Below, in pieces: positions 46,868 to 54,031 of a stretch of DNA of 64,000 bases. The notes beneath the pieces are model-generated. The model was given only the letters and a program-made list of their open reading frames with translations. It did no database searches and was not told the DNA's origin. Each line of letters begins with the position of its first letter. Position 1 is the stretch's first letter. The position numbers were made by a program, and so were the translations under genes. This stretch comes from Geobacter argillaceus (lineage in GTDB: Bacteria; Desulfobacterota; Desulfuromonadia; Geobacterales; DSM-12255). The stretch lies in assembly GCF_007830735.1 (NCBI RefSeq), contig NZ_VLLN01000001.1, positions 1-64,000 of the forward strand, in the 5' to 3' direction.

Positions 46868-48190
46868 TCACCCAGCCGACGTCGGACTCCCCTGACCGGC
46901 TGCGGCCGGTTTCTTTCTGCTCCGTGGCCGCTTTCGCTTCTCCCCGTCACCAGCCGCAACCGCTTTTCCCGGTCCCGGCTTGTGTCCCGGCTTGTGGCCG
47001 TGCTGGCTCTCCAGCTTCTTCAGGTTCGGCTTGGTCCGCTTGTAGTCGTGCACGAACAGGTCGTCCTCGGCCCACTCGGTCGGAACCTTCTCCTTGATGT
47101 ACTCCTCGATCGCCTCCACGTAGAAGGCGCCGTCCTCGTCCGCCAGGGAGATCGCCTTCCCTTCGGCTCCGGCCCGGGCCGTCCTGCCGATCCGGTGGAC
47201 ATAGTCCTCGCAATCCTGGGGGAGGTCGTAGTTGATGACGTGGGAGACCCCTTCGATGTGGAGCCCACGGGACGCCACGTCGGTGGCGATCAAAAGCGGC
47301 ATGGTCCCCTCCTTGAACTGTTCCAGGATACGGAGCCGCTTCTTCTGCTCCACGTCGCCGGAGATGACCCGGCAGGGGAACTCGTTGGCGTTCAGCCGGT
47401 CGTGGAGGAACTCTGCCTCCCGCTTGGTGTTGACGAAGATCATGGTCCGCGCCATCCCCTCCTTGCGCAGGAGCCCCAACAGGAGCGGAAACTTCTCCTT
47501 GCGGGACACGTGATACAGGACCTGCTCCACCCGCTCGGCAGTCATCTGCTCCGGCGTTACCGATACCTTCTCGGGGAGGTTCATGAACTCGTAGGCCAGC
47601 TCCATCACCCGCTGGTTCAGCGTGGCGGAGAACATCATGTTCTGGCGTTTGTCATAGGGGGGGAGCCGGCGGAGGATGAAGCGGAGATCTGCTATGAACC
47701 CCATGTCGAACATCCGGTCCGCCTCGTCGATGACCAGCACCTCGATGCTGCTTAAGGAGTAGACCTTCTGCTTCAGGTAATCGATCAGCCGCCCCGGGGT
47801 GCCGATCACCACGTCGGCCCCTTCCTTCAGGGCGTTGCGCTGCAGCATGTAGTCCACGCCGCCGTAGATGGCCTGGATGGAAAGCCCGCAGTGTTTGCCC
47901 AGGAGCTGGGCATCTTTCTCGATCTGCACCACCAGTTCCCGGGTCGGCGCCAGGACCAGCGCCCGGGGATGGCGCTTCTCCCCCCGCTTCTCCTGGGTGA
48001 GGAGGCGGGTGAACAGGGTGAGGAGGAAGGCGGCGGTCTTGCCGGTACCGGTCTGGGCCTGTCCTGCCACATCACGGCCGCCCAGGGACAGCGGCAGGGT
48101 CTTCTCCTGAATCGGGGTACAGTTGCTGAAGCCGGCATCTACAATCCCCTGCCGTACCGGCTCAGGGAGGTGCAATTCGTCGAAACGCAT
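46868..48190 (-). CDS. DEAD-box RNA helicase (RhlE-like)
   Basis: A 440-residue ATP-dependent RNA helicase. Motifs in order: Q motif (CTPIQEKTLP), motif I AQTGTGKT, motif Ia PTRELVVQI, motif II DEAD (VLVIDEADRMFDMGF), motif III SAT, motif V ATDVASRGLH and motif VI HRIGRTARAG. The C-terminal 60 residues are basic and low-complexity (HKPGHKPGPGK; KRKRPRSRKK), typical for RNA-binding tails of the RhlE group. The start at 48190 (MRFDELHLPEPV) is preferred over the in-frame ATG at 48241. It would act in mRNA turnover or ribosome assembly. Confidence 0.94.
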   Translation of the reverse strand: MRFDELHLPEPVRQGIVDAGFSNCTPIQEKTLPLSLGGRDVAGQAQTGTGKTAAFLLTLFTRLLTQEKRGEKRHPRALVLAPTRELVVQIEKDAQLLGKHCGLSIQAIYGGVDYMLQRNALKEGADVVIGTPGRLIDYLKQKVYSLSSIEVLVIDEADRMFDMGFIADLRFILRRLPPYDKRQNMMFSATLNQRVMELAYEFMNLPEKVSVTPEQMTAERVEQVLYHVSRKEKFPLLLGLLRKEGMARTMIFVNTKREAEFLHDRLNANEFPCRVISGDVEQKKRLRILEQFKEGTMPLLIATDVASRGLHIEGVSHVINYDLPQDCEDYVHRIGRTARAGAEGKAISLADEDGAFYVEAIEEYIKEKVPTEWAEDDLFVHDYKRTKPNLKKLESQHGHKPGHKPGPGKAVAAGDGEKRKRPRSRKKPAAAGQGSPTSAG

Positions 48191-48317
48191 GTTTTTTTCT
48201 TTTTCCTTCCTATGGTTAGCTATCATACTTGTGTAACACACCCTCCCCCAAATGGCAACGAAGTCGCAAAATATCCCCTTTGCCGAAACTACTCGTATGT
48301 GCTAATAGTTCCAGGCC

Positions 48318-48977
48318 ATGCACCGGATATCCACACAGACCATGATCGCCATCGACTCGCCGTTTTTCCTGCAGCCGGAAGAGTTGCCAAAGCAGCCCGA
48401 CTGGAGCACCATCTTCGGCAACGACCGACCCCTGGCCCTGGAGATCGGCTGCGGCATCGGCGACTTCGTGGTAAAGACCGCCGTCGACTTCCCCGACCTG
48501 AACTTCATTGCCCTCGATTTCTACAACAAGGGGTGTTACAAGAGCTGCCGCCGGGTCGAGAAGGCCGGTCTCGACAATGTCCGGGTGGGACGGTTCGAGG
48601 CAAGGCAGTTCATTGCCGACTATCTCCAGCCCGGCTCACTGCAAAAGGTCTTCATCAACTGCCCGGACCCGTGGCCCAAGCAGCGCCACCGGAAACGCCG
48701 CCTGGTGCAGCCGGCATTCGTCAAATTCCTGGCCGACTACCTGGTACCGGGAGGCGACTTCCATTTCGCCACCGATTTCGACGACTACGGGATCGACGTG
48801 GCCGGCTTCATGCCGCAGCTTGACGAGTTCGAAAACTGCCTGACTCCCGATCTCTATCGCCACGAACTCGCCAATTACCACCGCACCAAGTACATGCTCA
48901 AGTTCATGGCCCACGGGGCGCGGATCTACTTCGTGCACTACCGGAAGGCAGTTAGTCCCTTACGACTTGAAAGCTAA
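48318..48977 (+). CDS. trmB: tRNA (guanine-N7-)-methyltransferase TrmB
   Basis: A 219-residue SAM-dependent enzyme methylating G46 in tRNA. SAM motif I is [13 protein letters not shown]; the TrmB signature [19 protein letters not shown] and the C-terminal TKYMLKF region with a conserved Y are present. The first eight residues may be spare, as Met9 (48342) could also start; there is no strong Shine-Dalgarno for either. Divergent from the helicase gene. A repeat element follows it. Confidence 0.93.
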   Translation: MHRISTQTMIAIDSPFFLQPEELPKQPDWSTIFGNDRPLALEIGCGIGDFVVKTAVDFPDLNFIALDFYNKGCYKSCRRVEKAGLDNVRVGRFEARQFIADYLQPGSLQKVFINCPDPWPKQRHRKRRLVQPAFVKFLADYLVPGGDFHFATDFDDYGIDVAGFMPQLDEFENCLTPDLYRHELANYHRTKYMLKFMAHGARIYFVHYRKAVSPLRLES

Positions 48978-48980
48978 ACT

Positions 48981-49099
48981 GCAATTAAACGCGGAAGGAC
49001 GCGGATTGGACGGATTTACACGGATTGTGAACATCTTTTTGCCTCGCTTGTATCCGCGTTAATCCGCTTTCTTTCAGATATTGATCCGCGTTTAATTGC
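48981..49099. repeat. AACGCGGA-type inverted-repeat element between trmB and truD
   Basis: GCAATTAAACGCGGA (48981-48995) and TCCGCGTTTAATTGC (49085-49099) are exact reverse complements at the ends of a 119-base element with further internal CGCGGATT/AATCCGC pairs. A seven-T run follows directly, so it may also act as a terminator for trmB. Related ends occur at 10471-10571. Confidence 0.85.
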
Positions 49100-49141
49100 C
49101 TTTTTTTGTATGGTCCGGCTATGCCGACTTAGGAGTACAGA

Positions 49142-50410
49142 ATGAGTAGTGATCTACGGACCCTTCCCTATCTGACCGCCGGCATCCCCGGCATTGGCGG
49201 AGTCATCAAGGCGCTGGCCGCCGACTTCCAGGTGACCGAGCTCCCCCTCTATCAGCCGTGCGGCAGTGGCGAACATACCTATGTGACCGTCGAAAAGAGC
49301 GGCATCACCACCCCGGAGGCAATCCGCCGCCTGGCCAAGACCCTGCACCTGCCGGAGCGGGAGATCGGCTATGCCGGCATGAAGGACAGCCGGGGGATCA
49401 CCCGCCAGACCCTCTCCCTGCCGCGGGTCGCGCCGGAACGGCTCCAGGAGGTCGCAATTCCGGGGCTCACCATCCTCGACGTGCAGCGGCATACCAACAA
49501 GCTCCGCCTTGGCCACCTGGCGGGCAACCGGTTCCTGATCAGGATACGGGAAGTGCCGGCAGGAGCCGCGGAACAGTGCCGCTCCATCCTGGCGATCCTC
49601 ATGGACCGGGGCTGCCCGAACTTTTTCGGCGAACAGCGCTACGGCAGTCAGGGGAATTCCCACCTGATCGGCCGCCAGTTGCTGAGAGGGGAGTTCCGGG
49701 AAGCGGTCATGGCGCTTATCGGCGACCCGGCCCAGGTGCGTGACGAGCGGTGGCAGCAGGCCATTACCCTGTTCCGGGAGGGTGACCTGGAAGGAAGCAT
49801 GGCCGCCTTCCCCGGCCACTGCCGGGTGGAGCGGGACGTGGTGGCCAGTCTGGTGAAACGCCCCGACGACTGGCAGCGGGCCGTGGGCCGCATCCCTCCC
49901 CGCCTGGTCAGGCTCTATCTCTCGGCCTGGCAGTCGCTCCTCTTCGACCGGCTCCTGGCCCGGCGGCTCGACAGCTTCGACCGGCTGCTGGCCGGCGATC
50001 TTGCCTGGAAACATGTGAACGGCGCCTGCTTCCTGGTGGATGACCCGGCTGTCGAGGCGCCGCGGGCGCAAGCACGGGAAATCTCCCCGTCCGGGCCGCT
50101 GTTCGGCAGCAAAGTCACCCTCCCCCAGGGTATGCCGCTGGAGATGGAGCTGGCTGTCCTGGCCGAGGAGGGGCTGACCCCGGCGGAACTTGCCGGACCG
50201 GCCTCGTTCCGGCTGGAAGGGGAACGCCGTCCCCTGCGGATACCCCTGAGCGATGCCACCGCCCACCAGGACGAAGAGGGCATCGTCATCGAATTCACCC
50301 TCCCCCGCGGCGCCTATGCCACCACGGTCCTGCGCGAGATCATGAAACCCGATGCCGTGGACTTGCAGGGGTTTACTGCTACAATGGACGGGTGTATACA
50401 GAATGCGTAA
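49142..50410 (+). CDS. truD: tRNA pseudouridine(13) synthase TruD
   Basis: A 422-residue pseudouridine synthase of the TruD family. The catalytic aspartate is Asp82 in AGMKDSRGITRQ; the neighbouring P-N-F-F-G-E-Q-R-Y-G-S-Q-G motif and the TRUD insertion domain (about 150-320) are present. It modifies U13 of tRNA(Glu). AGGAG precedes the ATG. It lies 53 bases before the DUF4212 gene and may be co-transcribed with the symporter cluster, although unrelated in function. Confidence 0.95.
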   Translation: MSSDLRTLPYLTAGIPGIGGVIKALAADFQVTELPLYQPCGSGEHTYVTVEKSGITTPEAIRRLAKTLHLPEREIGYAGMKDSRGITRQTLSLPRVAPERLQEVAIPGLTILDVQRHTNKLRLGHLAGNRFLIRIREVPAGAAEQCRSILAILMDRGCPNFFGEQRYGSQGNSHLIGRQLLRGEFREAVMALIGDPAQVRDERWQQAITLFREGDLEGSMAAFPGHCRVERDVVASLVKRPDDWQRAVGRIPPRLVRLYLSAWQSLLFDRLLARRLDSFDRLLAGDLAWKHVNGACFLVDDPAVEAPRAQAREISPSGPLFGSKVTLPQGMPLEMELAVLAEEGLTPAELAGPASFRLEGERRPLRIPLSDATAHQDEEGIVIEFTLPRGAYATTVLREIMKPDAVDLQGFTATMDGCIQNA

Positions 50411-50463
50411 TCCGTGAGGCTGCTTCACCCGCCTCACCTACAACCGGCGTACAGGGGTAGACC

Positions 50464-50787
50464 ATGGACCAGCAGAACGACCAGGACCGGATCACCATCC
50501 TCAAGCCGGAAAATGGCCGGCTGAACGGGGAAGTGGCCCTGATCATCGCCATCCTGGCGGGGTGGGGACTGCTTCCTTTCGGCTTTCAGCTGCTGGTCTG
50601 GCTCCTGGCCGACCAGCAGGGCCAGAGCTTCCTGACCCGCTTCACCTTTTTCAATCTTCCGTTCCATTTCTGGTTCACCGCTCAGTTCCTTCCCCTCTGG
50701 TTCATCATCCTCTGCGTCATCTTCAATGTCTGCGTCGACCGTCTGTCGGAGAGAAGCCACCGCAGGAGAAACGGCTTCTATGACTAG
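50464..50787 (+). CDS. DUF4212 small subunit of a sodium:solute symporter
   Basis: A 107-residue membrane protein with two hydrophobic segments (residues about 25-48 and 68-90) separated by a conserved loop (FNLPFHFWFTAQFLPLWF). This is the DUF4212 family, small proteins always encoded before an SSS-type symporter and thought to be an accessory subunit, as YjcH (DUF485) is to ActP. Its stop overlaps the start of the symporter gene by eight bases, so synthesis is coupled. Confidence 0.9.
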   Translation: MDQQNDQDRITILKPENGRLNGEVALIIAILAGWGLLPFGFQLLVWLLADQQGQSFLTRFTFFNLPFHFWFTAQFLPLWFIILCVIFNVCVDRLSERSHRRRNGFYD

Positions 50788-52318
50788 CATGCGCCTTGCC
50801 GAACAATCCGTCTGGCCGATTATCATCGTCTGCCTGGTCCTCCTCTCTTTCGTTGTGGTCGGCCTGATCTCCAAGGCGCGGGAGACTTCCGAATATGGTT
50901 TCAGCGGCCGCTACACAGGCAGGATCGGCGGCGGTGCGGCAATTGCCAGCAACTGGATGAGCGCTGCCAGCTTTCTCGGCCTGGCCGGCGTCATCTACCT
51001 CTACGGCTACGCAGCCCTTGCCTACGTGATCGGCTGGACCGGCGGCTACATCCTCCTGCTGGTGCTCCTCGCCGGCCCGCTGCGCCGTTTCGGCAAGTAC
51101 ACGGCCCCCGACTTTGTCGGCGAACGGTACGCCTCGACCACTGCCCGGCGGCTGTCGGCCTACATCTCCATCGCTATTGCGCTCATTTACAGCGTTGCCC
51201 AGTTCAAGGGGATCGGGATACTCTTCTCCTGGCTGCTGGGCATCTCGTACAACAACGGGGTCATGCTGGGCACCGGCGCGCTCATGTCCTACATCGTGCT
51301 GTCCGGCATGCTGGGCGTCTCCAGGACCCAGCAACTGCAGTACACCGTGCTGATCGTCTCCTTCATCCTCCCCCTCATGGTACTGGCCTACAAGCTCGGC
51401 TACTTCTGGCCGCTGCCCCAGTTCGGCTATGGCGTGGCCCTGACCGAGCTGCAGCGGAACTACGCCATAGACCTGGCAGCCCCGTTCGTGCACGGCTCCC
51501 TGTTCCAGTGGATCGCTCTCTGCTTCTCGCTGATGGTGGGGACCGCCGGTCTCCCCCATGTCCTGTCACGCTTCTACACCGTCCCCAACATCCGGGATGC
51601 CCGCTGGAGCGTGGCCTGGGGGCTCTTTTTCATCGCCCTGATCTACTGGTCCGCGCCGGCCTACGCCGTCTTCGGCAAGCTCCTTGAGGCGCGTCAGGGG
51701 ATACTCCTCCCGCCGGCAGCCAACCGCGCCATGGCCGACATCGTGGTCCTGAAGACGGCGGTGCTGGGAGGACTCCCCATCTGGCTCATCGGCATCCTGG
51801 CCGCCGGCGCCGTCAGCGCCGCCTTCTTCACCGTTGCGGGGCTGCTGATGACGGGGGCGGTGTCCATCTCCTACGACATCTATTACCGGCTGATCAATCC
51901 CCGGGCCAGCGAAGGGAAGCGGATGGCCGTGGCCAAGGCCGGCACCCTGGGTCTGGCCCTCGTGGTGATGGTTGCCGCGCTGCGACATCCCGGTCTGATC
52001 GCCGAGACAACCGCGGTGGCGTTCGCCCTGGCCGGCAACACGATCTTCCCTGCGTTCCTCCTGGGTATCTGGTGGGGACGGGCCAACCGCCAGGGGGCCA
52101 TCGCCGGTATGGCCGCCGGCAGTCTCATCACCTTCAGCGCGCCGCTCTTCGGCTCATACCTGCCGCTGGTGGCAACGCTGTTTCCGCTCACGTCGTCGGC
52201 CTTCTGCGGGGCACCGCTGGTCATTCTCATCATGGTCGCCGTCTCCCTGGCCACCCCACCGCCACCAGCCGAGATCCGCGAGTTCCTTGCCCGGGAGGTT
52301 CATGGCAACCATAACTGA
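50780..52318 (+). CDS. Sodium:solute symporter, ActP-like
   Basis: A 512-residue SSS-family transporter with about 13 membrane segments and the LeuT-like fold. Landmarks: GFSGRYTGRIGGGAAIASNWMSAASFLG near the N-terminus (sodium-site region), FGKYTAPDFVGERY and GLPHVLSRFYTVPN. It belongs to the monocarboxylate (acetate-type) branch, judging from the DUF4212 partner and the following sensory genes; the true solute is not proven. Start ATG at 50780 overlaps the DUF4212 gene; 50789 is an alternative. Confidence 0.88.
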   Translation: MTSMRLAEQSVWPIIIVCLVLLSFVVVGLISKARETSEYGFSGRYTGRIGGGAAIASNWMSAASFLGLAGVIYLYGYAALAYVIGWTGGYILLLVLLAGPLRRFGKYTAPDFVGERYASTTARRLSAYISIAIALIYSVAQFKGIGILFSWLLGISYNNGVMLGTGALMSYIVLSGMLGVSRTQQLQYTVLIVSFILPLMVLAYKLGYFWPLPQFGYGVALTELQRNYAIDLAAPFVHGSLFQWIALCFSLMVGTAGLPHVLSRFYTVPNIRDARWSVAWGLFFIALIYWSAPAYAVFGKLLEARQGILLPPAANRAMADIVVLKTAVLGGLPIWLIGILAAGAVSAAFFTVAGLLMTGAVSISYDIYYRLINPRASEGKRMAVAKAGTLGLALVVMVAALRHPGLIAETTAVAFALAGNTIFPAFLLGIWWGRANRQGAIAGMAAGSLITFSAPLFGSYLPLVATLFPLTSSAFCGAPLVILIMVAVSLATPPPPAEIREFLAREVHGNHN

Positions 52319-52341
52319 CACTATCCGGAGGAGCCCGTAAC

Positions 52342-53637
52342 ATGGCGATCTTCCTCGGCTCCAGCGGCAACGGCATCCTCGCTTCGCGCGGTGCTGCAGA
52401 CCTCCTCGCCTTTCTGCGGGACCAGGCGACCAGCCGCCATGCCCCGGCCGAGGCCGACGAAGAGAGCAACCTGCTCTCCCGGCTTTCCCATGAGCTGGAT
52501 CACGAGATCGCCTACGAAAAAGCAACCAGCGTCACCTTCACCGCCTTTCTCGACAGCCTGGACCAGGCGGCGTATGCCGACGAACTGGCTGCCGCCTATC
52601 GGCGCTGCGTCGCCTTGTGCAAAGAATATTTCGTCCACCGGCAATCAGTGCTCGCCATGCACGAGATGGCAGGCCTGGCCAAAGACCGTCTGATCACGGC
52701 AGCCGCACTACTGGCCTTCAAACTGCTCCACCTTGAAGATAAGCACACGCCGACCGCCCGGTTCGCCATTCTGACGGCCGGCAGCAGTGGCCGGCAGGAG
52801 CAGACCCTGCGCAGCAACGGCAGTTTTTTCCTGATTTTCGACGATAGCGACGGTGCGGATCGCGAGTACTTCAACCGGCTGAAATTCCAGATCCTGGCGC
52901 TGCTCCGCGAATGCGGCTGCACCGTTGCGCCCGATCTGCACGCCCCTGGCGATTATGTCTGGACCGGGACCCTTGCCGTATGGCAGGAGTTTATCGCCCA
53001 GGCTGACCGGGGACCGCTTCCCGACCGACGTCCTTCCATCCACCTCCCCGGCTTTTTCCACACCACCGACGACGAAACCGCACCGCACCTCCTGGAACAG
53101 TTGGTCGATCTGCGTATCGTTGCCGGAGACCCGGCTCTCCTTGCCAGCGGCATGGCGTTGACAGCGGCCCGGATCGCGGGGTGCTGGCAGATGTCCACCG
53201 GCAGGGCTCTTGCCCGGCGGGCAACTGCCCTCCCCCTGGCCGTCGGCATGTTTGGCGGATATCGTGTGGAGCGGGGCGGGGAACACCGGGGATACTTCAA
53301 TCTGGACCAGCTGGCCATCACCCCGCTCATAACGGCTGTCCGCTGGCTGTCGTTCGCGACGGGGATGGCTGGAACCGGCACCATGGCCAGGATCAAGGGG
53401 CTTCAGGAACGGGGCAATCTCGGTATCGAGCTGACCGAGAGGCTGTTGCACGCCTATAACGATTTCATCTCCCTCAAGCTTTTCCGCCAGAGTACGGGTA
53501 ACTGCGACGATGGGTACGCCTGCTTCATCGACCCGAAGGATTTGACCGAGGATCTGGAGCAAAGGCTTAAAAACGGACTGCAGGCGGTTTCGGCCCTGGA
53601 AAAGATCGCCTATCTCTATTTTACCGAACGGGCATAG
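52342..53637 (+). CDS. DUF294 nucleotidyltransferase-like protein with degenerate active site
   Basis: A 431-residue protein of the DUF294 (GlnD-like nucleotidyltransferase) family. The conserved G-S-x-G-R-x-E-Q-T-L-R motif is present (AGSSGRQEQTLR, residues 147-157), but the two metal-binding aspartates that follow in the family (T-D-Q-D) are replaced: SNGS, so Asn159 and Ser161. The C-terminal DUF294_C region is typical (R-V-E-R-G-G-E-H-R-G-Y-F-N-L-D-Q-L). The N-terminal 130 residues are helical, with no CBS domains. It may be a catalytically dead regulator. GGAGGAG precedes the ATG. A second, intact DUF294 protein is encoded at 60022. Confidence 0.85.
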   Translation: MAIFLGSSGNGILASRGAADLLAFLRDQATSRHAPAEADEESNLLSRLSHELDHEIAYEKATSVTFTAFLDSLDQAAYADELAAAYRRCVALCKEYFVHRQSVLAMHEMAGLAKDRLITAAALLAFKLLHLEDKHTPTARFAILTAGSSGRQEQTLRSNGSFFLIFDDSDGADREYFNRLKFQILALLRECGCTVAPDLHAPGDYVWTGTLAVWQEFIAQADRGPLPDRRPSIHLPGFFHTTDDETAPHLLEQLVDLRIVAGDPALLASGMALTAARIAGCWQMSTGRALARRATALPLAVGMFGGYRVERGGEHRGYFNLDQLAITPLITAVRWLSFATGMAGTGTMARIKGLQERGNLGIELTERLLHAYNDFISLKLFRQSTGNCDDGYACFIDPKDLTEDLEQRLKNGLQAVSALEKIAYLYFTERA

Positions 53638-53659
53638 TTTCTGATCAGGAGACGAACAC

Positions 53660-54031
53660 ATGGGGAAGAAGAAGATTCTGGCCGTGGATGACGAACCCAA
53701 CATTCTGATGTCCATCGAGTTCATCCTGGAGATGGAAGGATATGAGGTCCATACGGCGCGAGATGGAGAAGAGGCTTTGGAAGTGGCCGAACGCGTGCGG
53801 CCGGATTTGATCCTTCTGGACGTCAACATGCCGCGCAAAGATGGTTACGAGATGTGCCGGATTCTCCGGGAACGGGAGGATCTGGCCACAACGAAGGTGA
53901 TCATGCTCACGGCCAAGGGCCAGACCCTCGAACGGAAGAAGGGACTGGAGGTGGGGGCCGACGACTACGTGACCAAGCCGTTCAGCGCCGGGGATCTGCT
54001 GGAAAAGATCCGGGCCATGATCGAACCATGA
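53660..54031 (+). CDS. Stand-alone response-regulator receiver
   Basis: A 123-residue REC domain with no output module. The acidic pocket is intact (ILAVDDEP), the phosphorylated residue is Asp54 (LILLDVNMP), the switch Thr is in V-I-M-L-T-A-K and Lys is in YVTKPFS. It probably accepts phosphate from the SSS-domain kinase encoded downstream and either interacts with a partner protein or acts in a phosphorelay. Its TGA overlaps the ATG of the next gene (ATGA). Confidence 0.92.
   Translation: MGKKKILAVDDEPNILMSIEFILEMEGYEVHTARDGEEALEVAERVRPDLILLDVNMPRKDGYEMCRILREREDLATTKVIMLTAKGQTLERKKGLEVGADDYVTKPFSAGDLLEKIRAMIEP

Noticed and set aside
53854-54027. N-terminal extension of the exonuclease fusion upstream of 54028
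   Set aside because: It overlaps the receiver gene in another frame and encodes no sensible residues; the ATGA overlap gives a natural start.
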